Part shown: positions 34,801-46,665 of the stretch, in pieces | How the letters are laid out: the number at the start of each line of letters is the position of its first letter | Numbering within the stretch: position 1 is the stretch's first letter | Assembly (NCBI GenBank): GCA_000149265.1 | Contig: CH003313.1 | Span: 1,243,719-1,307,718 of the forward strand | Direction of reading: 5' to 3' | Origin: Ciona savignyi | Lineage: Eukaryota > Chordata > Ascidiacea > Phlebobranchia > Cionidae | Length of the DNA: 64,000 nt | Notes under the pieces: generated by a model | The model's input: the letters and a program-made list of their open reading frames with translations, nothing else | Database searches by the model: none | Told to the model about the DNA's origin: nothing | Translations under genes and position numbers: made by a program

Positions 34801-37800
34801 TTCGATATGCTTCGTTTGTTGGGTCTCCTTTGATCTTCCTTCTTATGCGGACTCGGTCGTTGGTGTTTGCGATTTTTATCACCTTTTTTGCCCGACTGTT
34901 TTTTAGTCCGCTCCTCTGCCTGTGCTGCCACCTACAAGCCACACAACCCATGTTAGAGCAGAGATATTGACAAAAACCTGCCAGCCAAATGTGACCAAGT
35001 GGAATCGTATGGTGGTGAGCTGGACTGTTACTCAAAAGGTTACCAGATCCAAACCAGGCACTTTCTACTTGTTTTTATCCTTTAAAAATGCAATTAAATG
35101 AAAAATTTCTTTATCCAAGTACACTGGGTTGAATAAAGTCTACTTATATTTATATTTATAGACAGTAGCTGCAGTAGCACCAATAATCTGATGGACTTCC
35201 ATACAAAGCACCCCAGCTAGTTATGTTAAACAGAAATAAACTAAAAACATCTGAACTGTAAATATGTGGTAATTAGCTGGTAAGGAGTAAAATTTTCTAG
35301 ACCTATGTTTCTGAACCCCAGTGTCAAACATAATTCACCTTTTCCCTCCTTTTATTCACTTTTGCCATCCTTGCTTCTACTTTCCGTGATGATTCGTCCA
35401 AGTCCGACAAGCTCCCATGCTCACTGTCGAATCGGAGGAGGAACTTGCATGCTGACTCAGCACTTCCATTGTCGACCGCACACGACTGCGCGGCACGACG
35501 CAGCAAATCACGAGCATGACTCAAATCTCCGTACATTCTACAACATTTTATTTTTTTTAAACAATGATGAAAAACTTCTTAAAACTACCACTAACAACCA
35601 ACTTTTAAGTTAAAAAAAGAAAAAATTACAACAAGAATAACACTTAAAGAAGAATCATGCAATACACATTAATAATAACAAAATACAGAATAATAAGATA
35701 ACACTTGCAGGTCTACACAAAATGCTTAACCATACGACCCTTGCAGCTGCACTGTAATTGTACTTTATCAGTCAATAACACATTAGCCTAATGCACTTGG
35801 GCCTCAACTGTGCCTGTGATAAACATAATTATATCTTCCATTAAAACCCACCTCTCCAAATGGTAGAATTCGAGCCAAATGTTCCAGTTGAGCTTCACAT
35901 CGGGACTGATACCCATCACCTCACCCATGATCTTTCTTGCGCCATCTATCCCACTTGGGGAAAGCCCAGCTTCTAACTGGGCCCAGTAAACCCATAGAGA
36001 GTAGTCAGGGTCGCCCATTTCACCGAATTCTGTCAAAGTTAAATATCGGAAATTCCAAAAAATAGGATATTAAAAAATGACGGAAAAATACTGTAATCCT
36101 TATATAAACCACTTATAGACAGAGGTAAGTTAGTAAATTAAAATAAGTGGATACAATAGCTCACATACCAGTTAACACATTGTTAGTAAGATGAGAGGTC
36201 GCACGGTTGAATGCACTGCGTATTGCTGCTAATGACATCGCTCTATCTTCTGAATCTGTAATAATTACATCCAATGTAGTGGTTAGGATGGGCAAACATG
36301 AGGTTGCTGGGTTTGACTCATAACCCAGCAGTAAAACACTTGGGTTATGTGGGTAAGCTGTTGCAGGCAGCCAATATCATTATGAATAACAAACACACAG
36401 TAATAGCTTAAGTAATACTACAGCAAGTGATGAGACAAGTAAGTAAAGGTTAAAACTTTAAGTTCGTAGCAAATCTGTAATATTACGTAAACTTGCGCTA
36501 AACTTAGAGGCGTTGCCATTTTGCTTGAGAATTTAAACATTTTCTGTATTTTTGAGAAAAGTAATTTTAGTAAGTGAGGTTTACTGACAATTAGATATGT
36601 TTAAAAATTTTCATTTGCCCAAATAAGAGAAGCAACCAACATATCCTTTTGCACTCGACCCAATTAAGTTTTATGTACTAACAAAATAATATTAAAATTG
36701 TACCGACAATTTTGTAATCATCGGCCTAATCATTCTACCAAATGTGATCATTTTTGCCTAAGCATTTTAACAAAGATTCCTTAAAGAAAAACTGCTAATA
36801 GAATAGGATATTTATGTTTATCCTTATGAATGGAAAAACACAAGGGGCGTTACCAGATGGGCAATCGTTAGATCAGCTCGCGCCCAACATCCGGTAACCG
36901 TGTGCTGCGCAAGTTGGTAGAATTCATCATTTTACTGTCTGTAGGCACGTTAAGTGCCTTGGCCAATGACAACAGACTAGCTAACGACAAGTTTCGAACC
37001 TGTAATCCTTCGGTTAAAAGGCGAGTTACAAACCCACCAAACTAATCAATTAGATCAGTGATAACTAATCAGTGATAACTACCTGCATATCGTCGCCGGA
37101 TGTGGTTACACCAAGCCTTCCACAAATCAACGTATTCACTTGCTGATGAAAAGCCGACCGCCAACGACTCGTTTAGAACCGGTTCTAACTGGAAAGGTAA
37201 ACATTGATTAATAACTTTGAAAATAATTGTAGTAGATAGAACCCTTCGACAACCAAGTGTAATAAAATACAAATTGAACATAGATAAAATACACAATAAA
37301 ACTACAAAGTAAATATTAAAAAAAACAAGTAAGAAAAAGTAATTGAACCTTTAACAATATTCATTCTGTACCTTGTCTATAGGTGCGTTGTTCCTTTCCA
37401 AGGTGACCAACAAGCCAATCCATAATTGACCGACCCATGGACAGTTACGTACCGACCTCTCATAGGTAGCAAGCAGGATGGGGCCACTCTTCAGCGTGCT
37501 CGTCTGAATACAACCAAGGTGTTTAGTTTATTTTTGTTGCCATGATGAAAACACAAAGCAGGACCTTTGATAAAAATTTGAAAAACGGGAAAACAACAGC
37601 AAAACGACAGTCATTAAAACACGCCTAAAATCAAATCAATTATTAAATTTTGGTATATTTAGATGTGGCCGCCAAACCCACATAAATAAACAAAATAAAT
37701 AAAAATGGAAAAATAAAACTTTATAAAAAAATTTTACACTAAGCCTCGAAGAAAGTGTGTGGTAAAGCCTGTGGTAATTACAATGAAGTATACCTATTTT

Positions 37801-40800
37801 AATGCTGTTATACTACACTACATCTATGTATTCAAATATCGGAATATCATTTTTCATATTATAACAGTTATCTATATGAAATTATTTTTAGAGGCAAAGG
37901 TATATACCATGACTAGCAATCTCATCTTGTAATGTCAATAGTTTATAAAATGAAGGGATACAATATTCCATTGTATATTCCCAGGAGTGGGAAACCATAG
38001 TTTTTACATAGACATTTAACGGAATACTTCACATAACATACCCACTGAGTCCCAAGAACAATTACAGAGCTGCATACAACATTGAATTGGCTAGTTTTAT
38101 AAGTATTGAGTTGGAGATAAGATTAAGACGCTTGGCATATGTTATCAAGACCTTGGTAGCACTCAAATTAAAAATTTACTGCAGTGTAAATTTAATCCAT
38201 ATCATAGTTAGACGAAACTAAAGAAAAGCTGAAGAGACAACCACTTTTATAAAAGGTAATTCAATCCGAAGTGCAACAAGATAAAAGTTAATTCATTAGT
38301 GCCTTCACAGAGGTTTTAAGTGTTACAGGGATAAGAAAAAAGGCCCCATTTACCAGATATTTGAGGTAATCAATCCACAACTGGGCGTTAAGGCAATCGT
38401 CGGTTATCGCTCGCTCATAGATGCACTGCATCCTTGCAGGGTTGTTGCTCTTTTTCTCATGTTCAATATACGCTGTGTATTCGGCTCTTTTAGGGGCTTC
38501 TGCTGATTCCTGTTGATTTGTGTATATAGACTGGTAAAGAGGTATGTTGTCCGCCACTAGTGGAAAGGGCGACACTTTGTATAAACATATTATTAATGTG
38601 CATTAAATGTGTCATTTGTATCCTGGTGGGTGGAAACTCCACTTTGTGGTGTTAACTAAAGCTATTGTCGAATAATTTACGAGGGAAATCAGTGTCTTAA
38701 AAAAATTTGTTGTAAATGTCTGATAACTCATTTCCATGGTACAGTCGCCGAAGCTATTGCAGTGTGTGGAATCAAATTGAGATATAATATAATTTTTTGT
38801 ACAAATCACCAAATACTACTGGGATGAAGTTGAAGCTATGTTCGTAAAGCTGCTTGTACAGGGACCCACAAATACATGATGTGTTAATTGAACAACTGTC
38901 CAGCTGTTTACACACATGAACATTCCAATTTGGTTTGTTTTTTTTCTCAAAACTTATTAAGAGCAATCTTACCAGCTGGTCCAGGGTTTAACAATATAAT
39001 TATTGATAATTACAAGCATATTAAACCTGCATGCTACTTACCAAAGCTATCTCTAATAATTTAAGTTCTTCCAATTGTTCTAATGCTTTGTTGTACGATT
39101 GGAGTACCGATTGAGGGATTTCCCCATCCCCGTTAGCTTTCCACCATTCCTCGTACTCGAGCATTGTCAACTCCATGTCTGGATGATAATATGATATATC
39201 TATGTGTCTGGATGATAATATGATATCTATGTGAAGAGTCAAGTTTGAACAGTCAGTTTGAAAAGGAGCAGACAATTAATCTACAGAGAGTCCCAAAAGA
39301 AGACTGAAAATATTGTCTAAACCAGGGGTTGGCAACCTGCGACTCTTTCATCCTTCTAGTGCGGCTCTAATTTCATTGCTACTGTAGCTAGCGCTAAATA
39401 AGTTTAATAACCATGCATAAGTGAAACAAACAAAAGAACACATGTGTTATTCAGCTCACACAGTGTTGTTTTCCTTTTATTGCGAAAATAGTATTAGTTT
39501 TGCGGCTCCAAGTGATTTTTATTTTGTGAAATATCGGTTAAAATAGCTATTTAAGTGCAAAAGGTTACCAGCCCTTGGTTTAAACTGTGACTTACTGAGC
39601 AAAGGCACCGCCAACTGTCGTGAGAACAGAAGACCAACTTTGGTTGTTTGTTGCACGATTCGATCGTTTTGTTCTGGGGTGGTGATGCTTCCTGGTAGGG
39701 GCTGGAAGGGAAATTCCCATGTCACCCACATAATAGCATGCAGTTTGAAAAAACTTAATTTTTGTGTTTAAAAAGTCTAAAAGTGGTAATGGTGACACAC
39801 CGTTACAAATCAGTATTTATTTAAAAAAAACTAAAAAATAAAACAGCCTTGTCTAAACAAGTTCCACTTATCGAATCATTTTTCTTGTTTCAATAGACAT
39901 TTTTATTTAAATAAGAACTTATTATACTAAAATATGGGTGTTTTTTTAATTTTCTGAATTTTAACGCATTTAAGAACTTGTGGAGAAATTACTTTGCGTG
40001 AAATAAGCAATAGTTCCCGGGTTCAAGCTCCACACTAACCACTATACTGTATTAAAACCTGAGTTTGAGAATTATAATAGTCGTTGATTATCATTGGAAT
40101 TTATTTAGTGAATTTAAGCAGTGTTAGAAGATTTTCAGAAGTTAAGCAAAAAATGTATTACTTGGGTTATTGTTTCCAAACTGGAAATTAATTATTGAAT
40201 AACACTATGGTTAATTAGTAATAGCGGCACTGAATAAATAAGTGTGCTATGCATACTGTTGTTACTTATCGTGTTTATTTTATCACTACAAAGATCACTT
40301 GTGCTACAAAGATCATCTATCATATCATAGCAATAGCAAACTTGATTGAAGAAGTTACCTGCATTGTGACAAGTACAGCATTTTCAATCTCCCGATATGC
40401 TTCCCATACGGTAGAGCCATTCAAAACATGAAGCCCAACTGAGGATAATGCTCTTTCAAGCAAACCACGGAGCTGAAGAAATATATAAAGTGAACATTTT
40501 TTATGATTTTTATGAAAATTTTCAAACATCTGTTAAAAAAAACAACCAACTGTAGTCAGTTATGTCTTGAGCAAGAAATTTAACAGCAGTTACCAAAACT
40601 AAGTAAATTAATATGTTGAACAGAGACTAACGAAGCGTCACTGCCTTAAACAATATAATAATGTTATATCTTTAGGTTGACCCTTATAAATTTAAAGTGT
40701 AAATGGACCACTTACTAATTTTTAAAAAATTCCAGCATGTTTGAATAAAGATTGCTTGTTAATTATGTTAATTGAAATTTAAAGAAAAGCTCTGTTGCAC

Positions 40801-42374
40801 TTGCACACAATATTTTGTTATAGCTAAAATAACCAAGTACTGGGCAGTTTTTGGTGCATTTACCATAACTTACCACATTTAATTACCTTTGATAAACAAG
40901 AGTGTCCTAGTTAAGGTTAGGTAAATATTAACTTACCTCATACTGTACATATAAAACAGTAAAAAGCTGATATTACCTTTTTAACTCCACTCTCAGTTCC
41001 GATGTTTCGAATAGAGTACTGAATATATTCCAACCATATATCTGGGGCTGGGATGCAAAATTAGGGAGTGGCATTATATAACAGCATTGAGATGATTGAC
41101 TAGTGTTCAAACATTTTTGATTGCAAAATTGTCCAACCCACCAAACCGTAAAATACTTAACATGTAATTATTTGATGCAAAAAAATAATGAGAATTCCAT
41201 TTTAGCTGAAATGTATCTTCTGTGACCAAAAGAAATTTAACCAGAGGAAAAAGCATGGAAATTAGTTCTGACACAACACACTACTCGCATACCGAGATAA
41301 TCTTGTACAGAGAGTTCAAACAACTCCTCTAGTTTCGCATGGTCGTCTTCTGACTCAACAAATTTCTGTTCATCTTCCAGCCACTCAAGCCACAGTTGCT
41401 GATTAGGGAAAGAACCAGTTTTGCCAATTTAAAAAAAATAAAATACTATGTCTGACAACATATTTTGAAATATACATGACCAAGACATTGAAATGTTTGT
41501 GTGATAAATATATCAATAAAAAAACAACCATAGAAAATAATGGAATTTAAAATGCCTAGGTATCTAGATGATTTATATAATCAAAAAGCAATTAAGCAAA
41601 ACCTTTGTCAGTGGAAATAGTTTTTTCATTTCATGTCTGGCAGCTGATAAACTTTGGAACTCTCCACATTTTCTAAGTAAGTTGATTCTATCAACATGCG
41701 CTTGGTAGTTGTATGGTGAGCTTGTGATCTGAAGATTATGATTGTTATGTAGGTTAGCAGACATTTTCCAAAGGTGGCTATAACTGCATAATCATAATAT
41801 TTTGACTGGGCTTTTCCTGGTGTTACTTGTAGGATAGTTATGTACTTATATTAATATCTCGCGCCACTAATCCACTTGTTTCAAACAAGGTGGTTTTTAA
41901 TTATCGTTCTAACACAGTACTGAAAATGGACAATAGCAGTGCTACACACTTAAGCACAAATACTGATACTTACAACCACAAACAAATCGTGTATTTTCGA
42001 GAAGTTAACAAATCGAGAAGTTAAAAAATGGCTAATATCAAAAAAAACTGTAATAAAATATCTTTAAATTCAGAGCTGTCAAAATGTCATAAAATTCTGA
42101 TTTTAACATGTTTCATGCAAAAATAAATTGATCTCGGGAAAGTGTTATTACTAACTTTTTCATCCAACAACTTAATAGCAGCAAGATCAACAACTTCTTC
42201 CTCATCTGATTCATCTTCATTTGAATCCTCTGCGTCCATGTTTGATCCCGGTGCCACAGTCTCTGATGCCATGTTTGTTCCACCTTCCGTTTCCATTTCA
42301 ACCTCTTCAGCAATTTGCCTCGGATCACACACTGGGTCTGCAATACCACCGTCAGCTAAAGGAGTATCAGACAT
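28866..42374 (-). CDS. SART3: SART3: U4/U6 snRNP recycling factor, HAT repeats plus two RRMs
   Basis: Twenty-four exons join in frame to ~955 residues (human SART3 is 963): 42374-42156, 41728-41603, 41398-41293, 41047-40977, 40472-40359, 39701-39596, 39178-39042, 38530-38354, 37503-37372, 37188-37083, 36255-36169, 36029-35852, 35537-35339, 34931-34799, 34526-34455, 33850-33779, 33483-33436, 33051-32954, 32522-32391, 31515-31456, 31236-31084, 29852-29760, 29550-29456, 29019-28866. Order: acidic N-terminus (1-73), HAT repeats (~75-560; LWLEWLEDEQ, ALSSVGLHVLNGSTVWEAYRE, NCPWVGQLWIGLLV), basic linker (~590-625), RRM1 (~704-785; RNP2 VFVSNMSY, RNP1 RGFAFVTF), RRM2 (~800-875; LFVSSLNF), then the LSm-interaction motif KGMSNQDFASLFVKP. 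It is a nuclear protein reannealing U4 and U6 snRNAs and recruiting USP15/USP4 in vertebrates. Confidence 0.96.
30005..30165 (-). repeat. Degenerate SINE (family 1) in a SART3 intron
   Basis: Recognisable pieces are 'aagattacccaacgcccac', 'tagttattgcagt' and the head 'cctttcggctaaagagcgacgca'. The copy is shortened and diverged. Confidence 0.5.
30478..31060 (+). repeat. SINE (family 1) split by a foldback element
   Basis: The head occupies 30478-30562 and the body resumes at 30861/30870 and runs to about 31060 ('gggttctactaaattaaag..aataactccggtaacccgac..gataaacatgaat'). The element at 30563-30860 lies between. Taking it out with one 9-bp duplication gives the normal SINE sequence 'gtccttgggcaaggtac'. 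Confidence 0.85.
30563..30860. mobile_element. Foldback-type DNA element, short copy, with perfect 9-bp target duplication
   Basis: The left arm is a run of ACTGAACCCC-type units (consensus TTACAACTGAACCCC). After a turn near 30665 the right arm has the same unit reversed (GGGGTTCAGTTGTAA). The ends are GGTGACCAGTCAACTG and CAGTTGTCATGGAACC. CCTTGGGCA occurs on both sides (30554-30562, 30861-30869). Arms made of short tandem units and a 9-bp duplication are features of Drosophila Foldback and of some Mutator-like elements. There is no reading frame, so it is non-autonomous. It lies in a SART3 intron. Confidence 0.85.
34640..34765 (+). repeat. SINE (family 1) head fragment in SART3 intron 14
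   Basis: It includes 'gcatcgcctttcagtcgaagggttgcagg' and 'gtgtccttgggcaaggcacttaa', then stops near 34765. It ends some 30 nt from the exon 14 donor (34799/34798). Confidence 0.65.
36801..37048 (-). repeat. SINE (family 1) in a SART3 intron
   Basis: It reads 'aataggatatttatgtttatcc', 'gggcaatcgttagatcagctcgcgccc', 'gttaagtgccttggcc', 'gtttcgaacctgtaatccttcgg', in the order of the 27134-27412 copy. It ends just upstream of the exon 10 donor. Confidence 0.75.
39323..39577. mobile_element. Non-autonomous hAT element (MITE) in a SART3 intron
   Basis: The left end is CAGGGGTTGGCAACCT and the right end, reversed, is CAAGGGCTGGTAACCT. Flanks are gtctaaac (39315-39322) and gtttaaac (39578-39585), an 8-bp target duplication with one change, as expected for hAT. 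At 255 bp it has no transposase. Confidence 0.75.
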
Positions 42375-42389
42375 TTCTAGCCCATCGCC

Positions 42390-42408
42390 CTCTAACACTG
42401 CACAGGTC
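42390..42408 (-). promoter_or_regulatory. Possible splice-leader acceptor upstream of SART3
   Basis: On the minus strand 'gacctgtgcag' sits about 24 nt before the SART3 ATG. Many Ciona mRNAs receive a trans-spliced leader at such an AG. It could equally be an ordinary acceptor of a non-coding exon. Confidence 0.3.
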
Positions 42409-42411
42409 TAA

Positions 42412-42537
42412 TCTGATAAAAGTACAATTGTTTGAATTACCAACCCAAAAATAATGCTTTAAGGGGCTAATATGATCTGATAAAAGTACAATTGTTTGAA
42501 TTACCAACACAAAAATAATGCTTTAAGGGGCTATTAT
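42412..42537. repeat. 65-bp tandem duplication upstream of SART3
   Basis: A ~65-bp block containing 'gataaaagtacaattgtt' and 'aaaataatgctttaagggg' occurs twice in a row with one or two changes. It lies directly upstream of the SART3 start, in the likely promoter. Confidence 0.85.
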
Positions 42538-42639
42538 GAAAACCGTAATGCTTAAACTAAGTTTGGTGGATTGCTTCATAGAATTGAACAAAAATGCAGA
42601 AAATTTTTAAAATCAGCTAATGGGTGAATGACGTCTTCT

Positions 42640-43118
42640 CAGTGTTTCCCAACATTTTTTAGTCATGGACTAATTCAAAACTAGCGAAAGTCTTTGCGGA
42701 CCCACTCAAAGCGTAAATCGAAATTTTAAAAGGTCCTAGTTATATGAAAATATTTTCTTTTGTTTTTCCATTGAAAATAGTCTACAGAAGTAAGTTAGAA
42801 TTTACGGCAGTGTAAATTTTTGACTCGTCCTCCTGGGTATGTCGTTGTGAGTGTTAGATTAAAAAGAAATAAGATTTGTGTGCACAAAGGCATTATTGTT
42901 AAATTTATTACATCCCACTTCTCAGGAAAGCATGAACGACACTACTACCTATTTCACTATTACAACCACATTAAAATTAAAGCATGTGCAACAAATTGAA
43001 AAGTTCCAATGCATTATAGTAGCCCATATGCAGAACTATATGATTCTATAGAAATGTGCAACCGGACTCATTAATTTCTTCATCGTTTGATTCCGCGGAC
43101 TCAGGTTGGGAAACACTG
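42640..43118. mobile_element. hAT-like non-autonomous element
   Basis: The ends are perfect 14-bp inverted repeats, CAGTGTTTCCCAAC and its complement. The termini are hAT-like. No clear 8-bp target duplication is visible, and there is no transposase in the 479 bp. Confidence 0.65.
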
Positions 43119-43312
43119 CTTTAGCTGAATCACTTTTTATTCTTGATTATGATAGAAACAAATTTGCTGAATTGTAAATTACACAAACAATATTCATTTA
43201 CTGTAAGTTTAATTTACAAAATAAAAAATAGTTTTTGTTCAGGATTAACTTACACTATTAACAAAATTGCTTGCTTGGGATTCTACCATTTTGTACATTT
43301 AAATTAAAATTA

Positions 43313-43568
43313 CCATAAAACCTCTATTTAAGCACCACGGCTCTCTATTTTTTAACCCTTTCCTTCAGTGGCATTCTATTAGAGGGGGTGTATAAGTGTG
43401 GCACTATATTTATCGATTAGCTAGTAAGGATTCAGATTATGGTCAAAGTGTCTATTAGAGCTGGCGTTCAATTATAGGGTGGCACTCTATATTTTAATCC
43501 TTTCTTTAGTGGCATTCTATTAAAGGTGGTGCTCAAATAGAGGTGGCGATCAAACAGAGGTGTAGCAG
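43313..43568. mobile_element. pogo/Tigger-like MITE
   Basis: The left end 'ccataaaacctctatttaag' and the reversed right end 'ctgctacacctctgtttgat' are imperfect inverted repeats, each next to TA. Internal subrepeats 'ggcattctatta' and 'gtggcactctat' occur. The AACCTCTATTT core resembles Tc1/pogo-derived MITEs. Confidence 0.6.
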
Positions 43569-43570
43569 TA

Positions 43571-44215
43571 TGTACCTTTACCAGTAAATAATATCGATTT
43601 GCTCCATTATTAGCACTTAATTTTATATAGCATTATAAAATCAATTTTAAATATACTGAAATGGACAGTGTAACAAATTAAGTATTAGCACATTAAAATA
43701 TTGAAGACTGTAAAATTACATTACAAACTTTTATTTTTAGAATATACTAAAAAACTATAATCTCTTTAAACCCTAATCTTAAAATGAAACTAAATTAAAA
43801 AGAACAAATATGCATTTTAAAGTGAGTATGCATATATAGCTACGATTAAAAATATATTATGTAACAGTGATAAGTGTGTTTGAATTTAAATTTTGAATCA
43901 GTTTAATGGATAGGGTACATACGACAAACATGAATGTAGAGATGCAAAATTTAATCTCCACCCTGAAATTCTTACTATGCTTGCAGGGTTACTAAGAAAT
44001 AAATTATACCATTTTTTTGCAAAAATATAGTAAGTAGCACTTAGCATTAGTTGCATGTGGTTTAATTGGTTGAAAAACAATGGTCATATTTTAAAACCGA
44101 CTACAATCTGACGATTGCAAAAGTTATACTACCTCTTGAATTTTCCATACCAGAGAACAAAGTCATGATAATTCCACATTTAGGACTTTTTTTGTAAATC
44201 TTGCATAAATGGTAT
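43571..44215. other. Intergenic stretch, no gene seen
   Basis: AT-rich sequence between the MITE and the first zinc-finger gene. No polyadenylation signal close to the zinc-finger stop was identified. Confidence 0.5.
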
Positions 44216-44219
44216 AAAA

Positions 44220-45275
44220 CTAAACTTTATGTCCATGTTGTTTTTGATGGAATCTGAAATTATCAACACGGTTGAACGATCTACCACAGACAGTGCATTC
44301 GAATGGTTTCCGGTCAGCGTGCATCGTTTGATGTAATTTTAATTGCCTTTCCGTAACAAACGACTTTGGGCAGACATCACACTTGAAAAGTTTTTCATTG
44401 TGGGTGACCACATGCTTCCTTAGGCCGACAGGAAACTTGAAACTTTTGTCACAGATGCCACATTGGTAAGAGTTCACTTCACTATGGGTTATTAGATGAG
44501 ACCTTAAGTTGCAAGATTGGTAAAACGACTTATCGCAAACGGTACATTTGTAGTCCCTCTTCCCACTATGAATCCTCTGGTGTTTTTTTAACTGACCTTT
44601 TTGATAAAAGGTTTTTTCACAAATATCACATTTGTGGCGTTTAATATTCATGTGAATGTCATGATGCCAGCGCAATAGAACTGCTTGGGTGAATGATTTT
44701 TCACACAAAAGACATTTGTAGGGTTTTTCTTTGAGGTGAATACGTTTATGATGCTTAAGATTTTTTTCATTTTGAAATGTTTTGTCACATATGTTGCATT
44801 TCGGCCTGTTGACTTCGGGAGTTTTGGAGCGAGGCACCGGATTGTGAATTTTTAAGTGTGTTTTTAAATTGCACTCCACATTAAAAGCTTTCGAACAAAT
44901 GTGGCAGTGATAGTTGGTCTCTCCAGTGTGAACTACTTGGTGACGCTTCACAGCGTTGAAACTGGAAAACAACTTGTCGCATATCTTACAACGGAACGGA
45001 GGAGCGCATTCATGACTTCTCCTATGGCTTTTTAATTCATCAGAACTCGCAAACGATTTTATGCATGTAAGGCAATTGAATGGCCTCTCGTCAGTGTGTG
45101 TTTTTAAATGAACGGTCAAACTGCTTTCAGTTTCAAGGGATTGCTTACACACTTTGCATTCAAAGGAATTGTCTTGAGTGTGAATTTTCTGATGCATTTT
45201 TAAGTTTCCCGGGTGTTTAAAGCATCGATTACAATCATTACAACGAAGTCTTCTCTTCTTAACTTTAACGGGCAT
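44220..45275 (-). CDS. C2H2 zinc-finger protein with 12 fingers, intronless
   Basis: A single uninterrupted frame of 351 residues starts at ATG 45275 and ends TAA. It is almost wholly zinc fingers: twelve C-x2-C-x12-H-x3-H modules, from CNDCNRCFKHPGNLKMHQKIH to CTVCGRSFNRVDNFRFHQKQH. Linkers vary (HTGETNY, HLKEKPY, HSGKRDY), with a longer spacer between fingers 5 and 6 (NPVPRSKTPEVNRP). The basic N-terminus MPVKVKKRRLR could serve in nuclear import. No KRAB, BTB or SCAN domain is present. It is probably a sequence-specific DNA-binding protein, with target unknown. Lack of introns is unlike the other genes here and could reflect retroposition or the usual single-exon finger array. Confidence 0.9.
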   Translation of the reverse strand: MPVKVKKRRLRCNDCNRCFKHPGNLKMHQKIHTQDNSFECKVCKQSLETESSLTVHLKTHTDERPFNCLTCIKSFASSDELKSHRRSHECAPPFRCKICDKLFSSFNAVKRHQVVHTGETNYHCHICSKAFNVECNLKTHLKIHNPVPRSKTPEVNRPKCNICDKTFQNEKNLKHHKRIHLKEKPYKCLLCEKSFTQAVLLRWHHDIHMNIKRHKCDICEKTFYQKGQLKKHQRIHSGKRDYKCTVCDKSFYQSCNLRSHLITHSEVNSYQCGICDKSFKFPVGLRKHVVTHNEKLFKCDVCPKSFVTERQLKLHQTMHADRKPFECTVCGRSFNRVDNFRFHQKQHGHKV

Positions 45276-46660
45276 TTCAAATCAATGTTATTTTGAGAAA
45301 GTACCTTAATTTAAATGTTTGATATCTGTGTTGAGTTTTTCAACTTTTGCTAATCTTCTTTTAAGTTTAAGACCTCTTGCAATTGAGAACAAACTGGAAC
45401 TGACGAGATTATATGAACTAAAAGTATTCTTTTAAAGTGAAGTTCTGGCAACCGCCCCCTTTGTTTGTTTCCGCTTTCAGTAAATTCAATGATACTTCCT
45501 ATAAATTTACTTTTCATCAAAATGCAGATAAGAACAATTTCTTATTGACAAAATTAGCAGAGCATCAGCGTCAACAGGTGAGCTATTTAAATACGAAAAA
45601 GCAACCTTCAAAAAAAAGTCTTTGATTTGATATGTGATATTTGGTACAATATATCTATTTTATAACCATTCATGTAATTTGTGAAAAAACACCACATTTA
45701 AAAGGGCATTGCATTACTTAAAATCAAAATTTCAAAATTAAAGTCTGGTAGAAAATACAACAAAACAATAAAAAAATTGATTGACAATAGGAATGAACTA
45801 CCAATAATAGAAAAATATCATGATATCTAAAATGAAATATATTTAGGTCTTATATCAAAGAAAAAATAATGATTTGGCAAAATGACAGCACTGTAGTTAG
45901 TACACTTGAAGTTGAAACTGAAGAACTGGGCGGAAGTACAAAATGCACACAATCAGAGGTTTAACCGCATGAATGAATGCGAAAACACATCGAGTTGGGT
46001 AATAATTAGCACACAGACAATTCTCAGGTTACCTGAGCTATATTAGCTGTTCAATTTAATCTACTAGTAGTCGACTGAAAAACGCAACACAACTGAATGA
46101 GGTGGTCAAGTATTATTTGGATACCTTAATACCATTACATAAAAAAGTGTCATGTTCAATTGCTATTTTATGGTACTACATAATTTTAGTTATCCATAAT
46201 CAATTACTCAATACACCAAGATCAGTTAAACAAAATAAATTTCAATAGGAGTCTAAAAAAAATTAATGCCAAAATACCTCTATTCATTTTGAAACTATTC
46301 GTAAATCGTAAGTATTATATTTTAAATTAAAATAAAGTTAAAAATGATTTGGAATGATCATTGTATTTTCAATTATTTTGTTATTTAACATCCTGTCTGC
46401 AGATAATAACTCCAGCAACAAACAGAAATATCTACTGCAACACATATGTAAACTACAGAGTGAAAAACCACAAAATTTTAATTGTACCACAAGTCACCAC
46501 ATTTTATCAACTCAATTACAGATACATTTAATTTTTCAATTATTACAATTCCATATTACAAAATCATTTGTTATAATTAAATTATTGTAGCTTGACTACA
46601 TAATCACTTAAATCCTTCAAAACTTAAGTCATATACATTTAAACATCCACTGTCTTTAAT
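45276..46660. other. Spacer between the two zinc-finger genes
   Basis: No coding exon is supported. Part of a badly decayed SINE may lie near 46000-46070 ('ggttacctgagctatattagctg'). Confidence 0.45.
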
Positions 46661-46665
46661 ATGTT

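Noticed and set aside
38531-38575. Extension of SART3 exon 8 upstream (MSPFPLVADNIPLYQ)
   Set aside because: The frame is open, but the acceptor ctttaccag at 38531 is the one that joins exon 7 in phase; the upstream AG does not.
42142-42454. Plus-strand serine-rich frames
   Set aside because: Antisense of SART3 exon 1, whose acidic Glu/Asp codons read as Ser on the other strand.
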